Assembly (NCBI RefSeq): GCF_002871915.2
Contig: NZ_CP126958.1
Coordinates: 1,970,561-2,034,560 of the forward strand
Reading direction: 5' to 3'
From: Aerococcus loyolae
GTDB taxonomy: Bacteria; Bacillota; Bacilli; Lactobacillales; Aerococcaceae
Length of the DNA stretch: 64,000 nucleotides
In this document: positions 17,855 through 26,534 of the stretch, piece by piece
Layout of the letters: the number at the start of each line of letters is the position of its first letter
How positions within the stretch are numbered: position 1 is the stretch's first letter
The notes under the pieces: model-generated
The model's input: only the letters and a program-made list of their open reading frames with translations
Databases searched by the model: none
Told to the model about the DNA's origin: nothing
Translations under genes and position numbers: made by a program

Positions 17855-18304
17855 ATGGAAAAGAAACAAACAGAAAAACAAAGCGTTAAACAAGCAAACT
17901 TTCTAACCCAAGCAGGGATCTTCGCAGTAATCATGCTGATTTCAAGCTATCTCTCTAAGCTATTCCCTATTCCTATGCCAGCCTCAGTGATCGGCTTAAT
18001 CCTACTTTTCGTCAGTCTCTGCCTAGGCATTGTCAAACTGGAACAAGTGGAAAGCCTATCACAAAAATTAATTTCGATTCTTTCCTTCCTCTTTGTCCCT
18101 TCTGGGATTTCCTTAATTAATTCCCTGGGGATTATGGCCACTTCCGGCTTACAAATTGTTTTCTTAGTTATCTTCTGGACCATCATAGCTATGGTATTCA
18201 TCGGTTACATCGGTGAAGGCATTGAATGGGTACGTAAGAAAGTGACTGACTCACAAGAAAGCAGCGAAAGTACTTACTCTTACGGTAACAACACCAGCCA
18301 CTAG
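17855..18304 (+). CDS. lrgA: LrgA holin-like protein, CidA/LrgA family
   Basis: The 149-residue product has four predicted membrane helices and the family core KLFPIPMPASVIGLILLF. LrgA and LrgB form a membrane complex first described as an antiholin system and later linked to pyruvate uptake. The gene follows lytSR by 150 nt, the standard arrangement in which LytR activates lrgAB. GGGAG precedes the ATG. Confidence 0.93.
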   Translation: MEKKQTEKQSVKQANFLTQAGIFAVIMLISSYLSKLFPIPMPASVIGLILLFVSLCLGIVKLEQVESLSQKLISILSFLFVPSGISLINSLGIMATSGLQIVFLVIFWTIIAMVFIGYIGEGIEWVRKKVTDSQESSESTYSYGNNTSH

Positions 18305-18356
18305 GGTTCGGTCGTTCGATTAGTAAGCAGTCAATAGAAGAAGGAGCGTTAAACAG

Positions 18357-19040
18357 ATGTCAGCTTATTTAGGAATTGTTATTTCATTTGTTGCTTTTGG
18401 GATTGGGACTTGGTTATATAACCGTTTTAACCATTTCTTCCTCTTTACCCCACTTTTTGTCGCTATGATTTTAGGGATTGGTTTCTTAGTCGTTACCGGC
18501 ATCCCTTACGAAGCCTATCAACCCGGTGGCAAGGTGATTATGTTCTTCCTCGAACCGGCAACCATTGCCTTTGCCATTCCTCTCTATAAACAAAGAAAGC
18601 TACTGGTTAAATACTGGAAACAAATCGCTATTATGTTGGTCGGCGGGATGGCACTCTCCCTGGTTTCCCTAGGGATCATGGCCAAGTTAGTCCATATGGA
18701 TAACTCCATCATTGCTGCCCTCTTACCACAACCTGCAACCACCGCCATTGCCTTACCAATCGCAGAATCCTTAGGTGGCATCTCCTCCATCACGGCAGCA
18801 GCCGTTATCTTTAACGCAGTGATCGTTTCCGCAGTTGGTAAAGGCCTGCTCGAATGGCTCCATATCGAAGATCCCGTTGCCCGTGGCCTTGCCTTAGGGA
18901 CTACTGGACACACGATTGGCGCGGCAGTTGGTTTAGAAATGGGCGAAACCGAAGGCGCAATGGCCTCTGTTGCTATGGTCGTTGTCAGTGTCTTAACCGT
19001 CTTCGTCGTCCCAATGATCGCACCACTCTTTGGTATCTAA
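18357..19040 (+). CDS. lrgB: LrgB antiholin-like/pyruvate transport partner
   Basis: The 227-residue protein has six or seven membrane segments and family motifs FLEPATIAFAIPLYKQR, LLPQPATTAIALPIAE and ALGTTGHTIGAAV (partial glycine-rich segment). It works with LrgA in the cell membrane. It lies 52 nt after lrgA with AAGGAG before the ATG, and ends at a strong terminator. Confidence 0.95.
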   Translation: MSAYLGIVISFVAFGIGTWLYNRFNHFFLFTPLFVAMILGIGFLVVTGIPYEAYQPGGKVIMFFLEPATIAFAIPLYKQRKLLVKYWKQIAIMLVGGMALSLVSLGIMAKLVHMDNSIIAALLPQPATTAIALPIAESLGGISSITAAAVIFNAVIVSAVGKGLLEWLHIEDPVARGLALGTTGHTIGAAVGLEMGETEGAMASVAMVVVSVLTVFVVPMIAPLFGI

Positions 19041-19065
19041 TCCTTATTTTAAATACGCACCCTTC

Positions 19066-19105
19066 AAAAAAATCACCCTAGATTGTGCTCTAGAGTGATT
19101 TTTTT
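19066..19105 (+). terminator. Bidirectional terminator between lrgB and the MFS gene
   Basis: AAAATCACCCTAGA pairs with TCTAGAGTGATTTT around a 6-nt loop, with one mismatch. A and T tracts flank it on both sides, as expected between convergent genes. Confidence 0.85.
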
Positions 19106-19124
19106 CATATCTATTATTAAGGCT

Positions 19125-20279
19125 CTATTCATAATATTGTCTAAAGACAGTCACCACCAAGGCAGCCCCTAAGAATAGCAGCATGGCAATAAGTAGGTTA
19201 GCACCTAGACCCAAGCCTTGGTAGAAGGAAGCCCCCATGACGCTGGCACCCATAATGGAAAGGTCAAAGACCGTGGTCTGAATCGACATGGCGACGTCAT
19301 GGCCCTGGTCGACTTGCCGGATGACCGAATTCTGTAAGAGAGAAGAAATCGGTCCGAAGCTCATCCCCCATAACACCATGGCACCTAGTCCAAGGACAGG
19401 ATGACCGGAGAGGGCCAGGAAGACAAACATGGCGATTGCCCCCGCTAACAAGGCCCCTTGCATTAAGTGTCTTAAGTGACTATCAATCAAGCGGGCCACA
19501 ATCCAAACCGCTAAGAGGGCCCCGACACCAAAGAAAATTTGAGAACTTTGTAGGGCGAGACCCAAACGGTCACTAATCAATTGAATATAAACATAGACAC
19601 TGTATTCGGCCATTACCATCAAGAAGACCACTAATATGGCCACGCGAAAGCCCGGTTTCTTCAAGACATCCAGCGGTTTCACCCGGCTGTCAGTGGCTTG
19701 ACCGGGAATCGAAGGTAAAATCCGCCAGGCCAGTATCCCCAAGAGGGCAAAGGCTAGCGCAGTGGCTAAGAAAGCAATCCGCCACCCAGCCACTTGCCCC
19801 AGACGTGTCCAGAGCGGTAAGCCCAAAGAAATCCCAATCGGTGACCCGGCTAGAGCAATGGTTCCCGCCTTGCCCCGGTTTTCACTAGAAACCATGTCCA
19901 TGGCATAGGGGCCTAACATGGACCAAAATGTTCCGGCACTGGCTCCCCCGATTAACCGACCCATGAAAGCCAAGGGAAAATTAGGCGCCAAGAAAACTAA
20001 AAAATTCGACAAGGCAAAGCCACAGGTCAAGACTAATAGAAGTGGCCGGCGGTCAAACTTGGTCACCACCTGGGTCATAGGAATCGCTAAAAGACCAGCT
20101 GGTAGGGCATAGCCTCCCACCAAGTAAGACACCGTCCCATAATCGACCCCCAAATCATCCCCCATTTGCACTAAGAGACCTGAGGGTAATAATTCCGAAA
20201 TAATAGCTAATAAGACGAGGCCTAGCATCACCATGAGCGGCAACCAGGGTAGGCCTGCTTGTTTTTTATCTGTTTGCAT
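19125..20279 (-). CDS. MFS drug/sugar efflux-type transporter (DHA1-like, AraJ/YdhL group)
   Basis: The 384-residue product has 12 predicted membrane helices. The MFS loop-2/3 motif appears as VVTKFDRRPLLLVLTCG and a motif-C-like AGSPIGISLGLPLW lies in TM5. I start it at the ATG giving MQTDKKQAGLP, because AAAGG lies at proper spacing and the longer reading runs through an upstream hairpin. The family exports drugs or sugars by proton antiport; the substrate is unknown. Confidence 0.8.
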   Translation of the reverse strand: MQTDKKQAGLPWLPLMVMLGLVLLAIISELLPSGLLVQMGDDLGVDYGTVSYLVGGYALPAGLLAIPMTQVVTKFDRRPLLLVLTCGFALSNFLVFLAPNFPLAFMGRLIGGASAGTFWSMLGPYAMDMVSSENRGKAGTIALAGSPIGISLGLPLWTRLGQVAGWRIAFLATALAFALLGILAWRILPSIPGQATDSRVKPLDVLKKPGFRVAILVVFLMVMAEYSVYVYIQLISDRLGLALQSSQIFFGVGALLAVWIVARLIDSHLRHLMQGALLAGAIAMFVFLALSGHPVLGLGAMVLWGMSFGPISSLLQNSVIRQVDQGHDVAMSIQTTVFDLSIMGASVMGASFYQGLGLGANLLIAMLLFLGAALVVTVFRQYYE

Positions 20280-20307
20280 CAATTCACAACCTTTCTTACG
20301 TTTTCCA

Positions 20308-20339
20308 ATAAAAAATCCTGCCGCCTCCATGCAGGATTT
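20308..20339 (-). terminator. Terminator or attenuator in the MFS leader
   Basis: On the minus strand AAATCCTGC pairs with GCAGGATTT around an 8-nt loop, followed by T. It lies between the transglutaminase gene and the MFS gene, 29 nt before the MFS start, so it could attenuate the latter. Confidence 0.75.
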
Positions 20340-20403
20340 GAAATGCCCAAGAAGAGCAGCTAACAAAGATTAGCTTTGTCTACATCTTCCCCAAAATAAG
20401 GGA

Positions 20404-21414
20404 CTAACGAATCTTGTCGTCAGCAAAGTGAGTATCACTCAAGTCCACCAAAAAGTAGTCATAACGCTTGAAGTCGGCTTGGGGATTATTGAGATCCACG
20501 GGATCATCCCAAGTAGTATCTACTCCCAGCCACTTACCATTGACTTGGACCAGGTTCCAGGCATGATCAATAGGCTGGTCCTTAGCTGCATTGTGGTAGG
20601 CGGTTCCGGTCCGAGCCAGTGACTTAACCCCACTCTCATCACACATCATCTGAAAGAGACCGGCATAAGCCTGACAGACCCCGGTGCCTTGCGAGAGGAT
20701 GCAGGCCGGCGAATAGATCGAGACACCCTGGACTTCATTGCCCTCGCCCAGGTAGTAGTGGGCTTGGTCGATAATTGCATCATGGATGAGACGGACCTTT
20801 TCATGGTCACTCTTGCCTTGGATCTGACTGGCAAAGTTTCGCGCATAGTTACGGATAGCCTGGTCAGCAGCAGGGTCGTGATGGAGACGGAAAGTCAGTA
20901 AGACCTTCAATTGATTGGGACTGGCCTGGTAGGAATAGGCATTGGCATAGTCAAGCACAATCCCATAATAGGTCCCATATAAATCGTGACGCAATTTCTC
21001 AAAGAGGGCGGACCCATTGGCTTGGGGGGCAGTCACGTCCACCACAAATTGGTAATTTCCTTGTTCTAATTGCCTCTGGACAATAGGCAAGAGGTCGGCA
21101 TAATCAGTTTCCTGGACTTCACCAGCCAAAGGCGCCTGCTTAAATTGCCGGAGAACTTCAGCCTTGCTTGGGGCTTGCGGCCGACCCTTCTCTTGGGAAG
21201 CCTTCTCCTGCTGGCTTTCTCTAGGGACTGATGAGCTTCTTTTCTCAGAGGGACTTTCTACCGGCTGGGTGTCACTCTCTTCAATGACTTGGCTAGTCAC
21301 CGCTTCTTGCTTAACTAAGTGGTCATCTACCCAATTGAGGGCCTGCTTATGATCACAGCCCCACAAAAAAAGCAGCATGCTGAAAAACAGGCCTAACACG
21401 TGTCTCTTTTTCAT
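20404..21414 (-). CDS. Transglutaminase-like (peptidase-like) lipoprotein
   Basis: The 336-residue product starts MKKRHVLGLFF and has a signal with lipobox-like LWGC. A low-complexity Ser/Gln/Glu linker extends to about residue 95. The C-terminal half carries a transglutaminase-like core: catalytic Cys in QGTGVCQAYAGLF, His in IDHAWNLVQVNGKW and Asp in GVDTTWDDP. Such secreted proteins often act as peptidases or in wall processing; the substrate is not evident. I use the ATG at 21412-21414 because an upstream GTG lies inside the ribosome binding site. The PspC gene lies 38 nt upstream and is probably cotranscribed. Confidence 0.82.
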   Translation of the reverse strand: MKKRHVLGLFFSMLLFLWGCDHKQALNWVDDHLVKQEAVTSQVIEESDTQPVESPSEKRSSSVPRESQQEKASQEKGRPQAPSKAEVLRQFKQAPLAGEVQETDYADLLPIVQRQLEQGNYQFVVDVTAPQANGSALFEKLRHDLYGTYYGIVLDYANAYSYQASPNQLKVLLTFRLHHDPAADQAIRNYARNFASQIQGKSDHEKVRLIHDAIIDQAHYYLGEGNEVQGVSIYSPACILSQGTGVCQAYAGLFQMMCDESGVKSLARTGTAYHNAAKDQPIDHAWNLVQVNGKWLGVDTTWDDPVDLNNPQADFKRYDYFLVDLSDTHFADDKIR

Positions 21415-21452
21415 ACATACCACCTCATTTAAATAGAGTCATGCAACTCATC

Positions 21453-21659
21453 TTATTCGATTGAATCAGGTTCTTCAGGAATAATTAAAGCCATCAACAA
21501 ATACATCCAAAAACCGACCGACCCGCCTAAGAAAAGGGCAACGAAGATGATTCGGAAGATGACAGGATCCACATTAAAGTAATCCCCCAGACCACCACAT
21601 ACCCCTAAAAAGGTGCGGTCATACTTTTTACGATATAAACGTTTTCCATTAAAATCCAT
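21453..21659 (-). CDS. PspC-domain small membrane protein
   Basis: The 68-residue protein is a single PspC domain. The signature KRLYRKKYDRTFLGVCGGLGDYFNVDP is visible in two overlapping blocks, followed by one transmembrane helix and an acidic tail. PspC proteins belong to the phage-shock or envelope-stress response in many bacteria. The stand-alone single-domain form is common in Firmicutes. AAAGGAG precedes the ATG. Confidence 0.9.
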   Translation of the reverse strand: MDFNGKRLYRKKYDRTFLGVCGGLGDYFNVDPVIFRIIFVALFLGGSVGFWMYLLMALIIPEEPDSIE

Positions 21660-21854
21660 CGCTTACAGCTCCTTTCAGAGACTAAGTCCTGTCTTTGATT
21701 TACTTTTATTATACCCTAAAAGCCATAAATTCTCATCCTCTAGCCTAGTTGAGGCCAGCTTTTCAGCTTTTTAATGAGTGACCACTTCTGTGGAGCCTTA
21801 CCCTATCCTACCGTAAAAATTATTCAAATTCACCACTCGATCTTTGACGCACCT

Positions 21855-22109
21855 GTCGCACTCTATCCAAACCTGCTCCAAGCGCAGAGCAAGCGTCCGC
21901 TTCAGAAAATGACGACAAATTCTCTCTGAGAATTTTTACGCCTTTTTCTTCCAGCGGTCTTGCTCTTTGGGGCGCTTGTCGCACTCTATCCAAACCTGCT
22001 CCGGGTGCAAGGCAAGCGTCCGCTTCACTAAAGGTCGACGAATTCTCATTAAGAATTCTTTCAACCTTTAGCTCCAGAGGTCTTGCCTTCTGCCGCACCC
22101 GTCGCACTC
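21855..22109 (-). repeat. Modular hairpin-repeat cluster, order B-A, abutting the corA stop
   Basis: Unit B (21987-22109) and unit A (21864-21986) are each 123 bp, with the same boundaries GAGTGCGAC and GAGCAGGTTTGGA-like tails as at 13.9 kb. The first element base is the last base of the corA stop codon, in the same orientation. Stems AAGGCAAG/CTTGCCTT (B) and AGAGCAAG/CTTGCTCT (A) pair perfectly. The rest of the 21660-21854 spacer shows nothing else. Confidence 0.85.
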
Positions 22110-23026
22110 TAGTGTTTATCAAAGAAGCGTTTTAGGATGCGGGCTAGGATCCACCAGCCCAAGGCAGAAATAACTAGGGCAAACACCCAGGCGAAGCGGC
22201 TTTGGACAAAGGGCAGGTCCATATTCATCCCGTAAAAGCCGGTCACAATGGTAGGCACTGTGAGGAGGATGGAGAGGACGGTAAGGATCCGCATGGTCTC
22301 ATTCAAGTTATTGTTCAAGACGTTATTGTAGGTATCCGAAAGACGGTCCAGGATTTGCCAGGAGAGTTCGGTCATTTCCACCAACTGTTTAGCTTCAATG
22401 ACCGCGTCATCCAATTCCTCAATATCAATCCCATCCAAACGTTTAAAGAGCGAAGGGGAGCGGAATTGTTCCAAGAGAATTTCGTTCTGCCGGGCCCCGG
22501 TACGGAAATAGGCAATCCCCGTTTCTAAGTCCGACAAGTTGAAGAGGTTCTTACGGGTAGTCCGGGTCCGTAGCTCCTTGGTTAAGAGATTGCGCTCCCG
22601 GTCCATCTCTTCAACTAAGGGAAAGTATTCCTTAACAATCAAAAACAGACTAGAGAAAAGAAACTTGTACAGACCTTCTTCAGGATAACGGTGAACATAG
22701 TGCTTCATCAACTGGATCACGTAATCATTATCCTCGTGGGCAAAGGTCAAAAGAACACGGTTGCGGATGATAAAGGTCATCGGTAGGGTTTCATAGTGGT
22801 AGTTGACCTTCTTCTTATTGGCGATATTAAAAATAATCAGTAAGGTATCGGTGTCATCATCGTATTCCAGCCGGGCCCGCTCATTCTTGTCACTGGCATA
22901 GGCCAACATTTCTTCACTAATCCCGTATCTATTCCCAATGTCGAGAAGGTCATCTAAATCATCAACCGGTAAATTGATCCAGGTAAAGCGTTCGTCCACT
23001 GGTCCATATTCTTTGACTTTAGCCAT
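22109..23026 (-). CDS. corA: CorA-type magnesium/cobalt channel
   Basis: The 305-residue product has the cytoplasmic alpha/beta N-domain and long helices. Two C-terminal transmembrane segments are joined by the signature loop containing GMN (FYGMNMDLPF), followed by a basic RILKRFFDKH tail. The sequence departs from the classical CorA in its N-domain, as in the YfjQ-type branch. It conducts Mg2+ into the cell. The stop codon TAG overlaps the beginning of a hairpin repeat. Confidence 0.9.
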   Translation of the reverse strand: MAKVKEYGPVDERFTWINLPVDDLDDLLDIGNRYGISEEMLAYASDKNERARLEYDDDTDTLLIIFNIANKKKVNYHYETLPMTFIIRNRVLLTFAHEDNDYVIQLMKHYVHRYPEEGLYKFLFSSLFLIVKEYFPLVEEMDRERNLLTKELRTRTTRKNLFNLSDLETGIAYFRTGARQNEILLEQFRSPSLFKRLDGIDIEELDDAVIEAKQLVEMTELSWQILDRLSDTYNNVLNNNLNETMRILTVLSILLTVPTIVTGFYGMNMDLPFVQSRFAWVFALVISALGWWILARILKRFFDKH

Positions 23027-23153
23027 TTCTTCACTTCTTTCCTCTCTTTATAACAATCATTGCCCCATTATTGTAACATTGACCCTGGCCTAAAGCTCCT
23101 ATTAACACTACAAAGCGCCCTTGTTTCGACTTTGAAGCGCTTACACTTTCAAC

Positions 23154-23182
23154 TTGTTTCATTCTCCTAGATATAGTAAAAT
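23154..23182 (+). promoter_or_regulatory. Sigma-A promoter of the dpp-like operon
   Basis: TTGTTT at 23154-23159 and TAAAAT at 23177-23182 are spaced by 17 nt, about 95 nt upstream of the first gene. A palindromic AAGCGCTT core, which is a weak cre-like site, lies about 20 nt upstream of the -35. Confidence 0.55.
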
Positions 23183-23275
23183 CGAAAAGGGAATTCCCTA
23201 TATCTAGTTTGCTTACGTCTTCTAGGGAATCGATAGAAAACTATCCCACGAAATTTTTTATAGAAAGGTATAGCT

Positions 23276-24787
23276 ATGAATCGAAAATTATTAAAATTCA
23301 TCGTCCTTTGCTCTGCCAGCGTATCGCTCTTGCTCACCGGCTGCCAAGCAGGCGGCGACAGTAATAACCAAGACCAAGCGAGTCAAGACAGCTACCAAGT
23401 CGGTCAAACGCTGGTCACTAGTGACCTGGACCCCTTAAAATCGAGCTGGTCCTTAGCCAGCCATGGGGTTGCTGAATATGTCTACCAACAGGATCCTGAG
23501 GGAAATCTCTATTCCCGCTATATTGATGAACTCGACCATGTCGATGCCAATACCTGGCAGGCCACTACTAAAAACGAAGCCAAATTTGCTGATGGTAGCC
23601 TAGTCGATGCACCGGCTTTAGCCGCTTGCTTAAATGAAATTCAAGAAAAGAATCCCCTGGCCAATGCTACTGCCGGTAAGATTACCTTTACCGCTGATAG
23701 TGATGACCAGCTCACCATTCAAACTGAACGCCCTACCCAAGTCATGGACTCAGTCCTTGGTGAATGGACCAATGTGGTCTATAAACGCGACGGCGACCAA
23801 GTCATCTACTCTGGGCCTTACCAAGCCAAAAACTTACAATCCGAAGAGAAATTAGACTTGGAACCGAACCCCAATTATCCAGACAGTGACCAAAGAAAAA
23901 ACGTCACGATTACTGCCTTTAACGATGAAGCAGCCATGAAGTCAGCCTTTCAATCAGGTGAACTCGATTTAGTGGCCCCGATTTCACCTAATCTAAAGGA
24001 ACAATTGGATAAAAGCGGTGAGAAAACTCAGTCCTATGATGCTGGTTACCAATACTTTGCCCTGGTCAATAGCCAAAGACCCCTGCTCAAGGAAGCTAAG
24101 ATGCGTGAGGCTTTGGACTTGGCTTTAAACCGGGAAGATTACCTACAAGCCCTTAAAGGCGGACGCCTACCAAGTGGTCTCTTTGCCGCCATCTACTCCT
24201 TTAATGCAGATGTGCCTTTAGAACATGACACGGCTAAGGCTGAAGCCCTCTTGGATGACATGGGATGGAAGAAAAACGACCAAGGTCAACGAGAAAAAGA
24301 CGGCCAGGCCTTAGAGCTTAATGTGGCCACCTTATCCTTCCGCCAAGATCTGGTAACCATTGGCCAAATCCTATCTTCCCAGCTCAATCCTTTGGGCATC
24401 AAGGTGAATGTCCAAGCCTTAGACAGCGCTGAGGATGTCAAAACCGGGTCCCCTTACGACCTCTTGCTCTACAGTCAACACACCGCTCCAACGGGTGAAC
24501 CAAGTTACTTCCTCAACCAATTCTTTAGAAGTGATGGAGCGGACAACCGCTTTGATTATAGTAATCCAGCAGTCGACCAAGCACTCGACCAATTAGGCCA
24601 AGAAGCTGACCCACAAAAAAGAGATGAAATTGCTCAGTCAATCCAAGAAACAGTGATTAATGACCGCCCCGTTCTCCGTTTAGTTGACCCTGAATGGCAT
24701 GCAGGAATCGGCGCTGATTTAGGCGATTACCAACTCTATTGTGGCGACTATTACATTGTTAACCCTTCCTTAGGCGTGAATAAATAG
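23276..24787 (+). CDS. ABC transporter substrate-binding lipoprotein (DppA/NikA/CntA type)
   Basis: The 503-residue product has a lipoprotein signal (lipobox LTGC at about residues 20-23) and an SBP_bac_5 domain. The opening LDPLKSSWSLASHGVAEYVY resembles the nickel or metallophore-binding branch (NikA, CntA) more than typical OppA proteins. The presence of cbiMNQO elsewhere in the window makes a metal role plausible, but a small peptide is equally possible. It leads an operon with two permeases and a fused ATPase. Confidence 0.82.
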   Translation: MNRKLLKFIVLCSASVSLLLTGCQAGGDSNNQDQASQDSYQVGQTLVTSDLDPLKSSWSLASHGVAEYVYQQDPEGNLYSRYIDELDHVDANTWQATTKNEAKFADGSLVDAPALAACLNEIQEKNPLANATAGKITFTADSDDQLTIQTERPTQVMDSVLGEWTNVVYKRDGDQVIYSGPYQAKNLQSEEKLDLEPNPNYPDSDQRKNVTITAFNDEAAMKSAFQSGELDLVAPISPNLKEQLDKSGEKTQSYDAGYQYFALVNSQRPLLKEAKMREALDLALNREDYLQALKGGRLPSGLFAAIYSFNADVPLEHDTAKAEALLDDMGWKKNDQGQREKDGQALELNVATLSFRQDLVTIGQILSSQLNPLGIKVNVQALDSAEDVKTGSPYDLLLYSQHTAPTGEPSYFLNQFFRSDGADNRFDYSNPAVDQALDQLGQEADPQKRDEIAQSIQETVINDRPVLRLVDPEWHAGIGADLGDYQLYCGDYYIVNPSLGVNK

Positions 24788-24835
24788 GGAAAAGTAAAAC
24801 AGAAAAGACGTAAGCACAATGTGTAGGAGGTAAGT

Positions 24836-25759
24836 ATGCAATTTAAAACCTTGGCCAAAACGCTAGGCTTGCTCTTCTTGATGAGTCTCTTTGCCTTTTT
24901 CGTCACTCGCTTAATCCCGGGCGACCCGGCAACGCTCTACTTGGAGTCCAAGCAGCTCGCCCCCAGCCCCGAAAATATTCGACTGGTGCAAGAAGAGTTT
25001 GGCTTAGACCGTTCTTTACTGGTCCAATATGTGCAGTGGATCAGTCATTTCATTACTGGCGATTGGGGAACTTCCTTCTACTCAAGTCAACCCATTCGCC
25101 AAGAAATACTCAACCGCCTACCGGCTTCTTTAACAGTCGGTTTGGGCGGAATTTTATTAGCGATGCTAGCAAGCTTTTATCTAGGCTTCCTAGCATCGCT
25201 TCGTGCTAATGGCTTCTGGGATAAGTTGAGCCGGGGCTTTTCCCTGCTCTCCCAGGCCATCCCAAGCTTTATTTTAATTATTGTCTTTATCCAAATTACC
25301 AGTGTCCGCTTACAATGGTTCAAGTTCTACACCGAAGAAAGTCCCTGGGCCATCGTCTTTGCCCTAGTGGTAGTGGCCCTCTATCAAATCGGGCCCCTAT
25401 CCCGAATTGTTTGCCGCCACTTTGAAGCGACTCAGAAAGAGAGCTATATCAAGGCCCTGGTCCTCCGAGGCTACCCCCTAAGAACCGCCTTGGGAAAATA
25501 CGGCTGGCAGGAGAGTTTGTACGGCTTACTGGCCGCTTCGCTCTCACAAATGTCTTGGGTTATTGGAGGAACGGCTGTGGTGGAATACTCCTTTGGGGTA
25601 GCTGGGATTTCTAATTACCTGGTCCATAGCATGCAGCGGCGAGACTATTTAGTCATCCAGTCCTATATTATGATTGTCGGTTTATGGATGCTAGTGGTCC
25701 AAGTGATCTTCCACTATTTAATGAAGTATTTAAGAAAGGAGACGACCTATGTCAGCTAA
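24836..25759 (+). CDS. Peptide/nickel ABC transporter permease, DppB/NikB type
   Basis: The 307-residue protein has six membrane helices and the DppB opening FFVTRLIPGDPATLYLES, in which the segment between TM1 and TM2 is diagnostic. The permease coupling loop includes RGYPLRTALGKYGW. It pairs with the DppC-like protein whose start overlaps its end by 11 nt, showing translational coupling. Confidence 0.9.
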   Translation: MQFKTLAKTLGLLFLMSLFAFFVTRLIPGDPATLYLESKQLAPSPENIRLVQEEFGLDRSLLVQYVQWISHFITGDWGTSFYSSQPIRQEILNRLPASLTVGLGGILLAMLASFYLGFLASLRANGFWDKLSRGFSLLSQAIPSFILIIVFIQITSVRLQWFKFYTEESPWAIVFALVVVALYQIGPLSRIVCRHFEATQKESYIKALVLRGYPLRTALGKYGWQESLYGLLAASLSQMSWVIGGTAVVEYSFGVAGISNYLVHSMQRRDYLVIQSYIMIVGLWMLVVQVIFHYLMKYLRKETTYVS

Positions 25760-26528
25760 GCAAAAAATCTTATCCGGGTCGCTCCTGGCCTTATTGCTTG
25801 TCTTTTTACTCATTCCTTCACCAGACTATTTTCAAACCGATATGGCCAATATCCTAGCCCCCGCTTCTCAAAGCCACTGGCTGGGAACCGACCACCTGGG
25901 TCGCGACGTCCTGGCCTTAATGCAAGCGGGCGCCCTCCGTACCCTAACCGTAGTTGCAGTCGGTGGTAGTCTGTCTTTAATCTTAGGGACCAGCTTAGGG
26001 ATTATTGCCGGTTATTACGGTGGCTACTGGAAGAAAACCATTCTTCTCCTCGCCCAGGCCCTCCTAATCTTACCGAGCTTTATCATGGCCTTAATTATTA
26101 CCGCCTTGATTGGCCTGAGCCCAGTTAGCGCTGGCCTGGTCTTAGGGATTGGCGCCATGGGGAACTATATCTTCCAAGTTTCCGCCTTAACGGAAGAGTT
26201 AAAGACGGAAGAATTTATTATCACCCTAAAGAAATTAGGTCTATCCCACTATGCCCTCATCAAGGACCATCTGGCGAAAAATTTACAGCCCTATATATTA
26301 ACCAATTTAGCCAATCGCTTGAGTGGAATGGTCTTAAGTTATGCCAGCCTGGCCTTTATCGGGCTGGGAACTGACATTGTTCAGCCCGACTGGGGGACTC
26401 TACTCTACGACTACCGGCTCTATGTCTTCGAGCGCCCCCTACTGGTTCTCGCCCCAACTCTGGCCATTTTTATCTTGGCTTTACTCTTCCAAGCCCTATT
26501 TGACCGTGAGTCCAGCTTAGAAAGGTGA
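25749..26528 (+). CDS. Peptide/nickel ABC transporter permease, DppC/NikC type
   Basis: The 259-residue protein is short for the family. It carries the conserved LGTDHLGRDVLALMQAGA segment before TM2 and a BPD_transp_1 domain with LKKLGLSHYALIKDHL. It has six membrane helices. It overlaps dppB by 11 nt and is followed within 6 nt by the ATPase gene. Confidence 0.9.
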   Translation: MSAKQKILSGSLLALLLVFLLIPSPDYFQTDMANILAPASQSHWLGTDHLGRDVLALMQAGALRTLTVVAVGGSLSLILGTSLGIIAGYYGGYWKKTILLLAQALLILPSFIMALIITALIGLSPVSAGLVLGIGAMGNYIFQVSALTEELKTEEFIITLKKLGLSHYALIKDHLAKNLQPYILTNLANRLSGMVLSYASLAFIGLGTDIVQPDWGTLLYDYRLYVFERPLLVLAPTLAIFILALLFQALFDRESSLER

Positions 26529-26534
26529 TGAACG

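Noticed and set aside
21820..22122. A 100-codon minus-strand frame through the hairpin repeats, and similar frames at 13.8-14.1 kb
   Set aside because: Units A and B stay open in one frame because of their composition, but C units contain stops. No ribosome binding site precedes the frames, and base pairing rather than codons explains the conservation.
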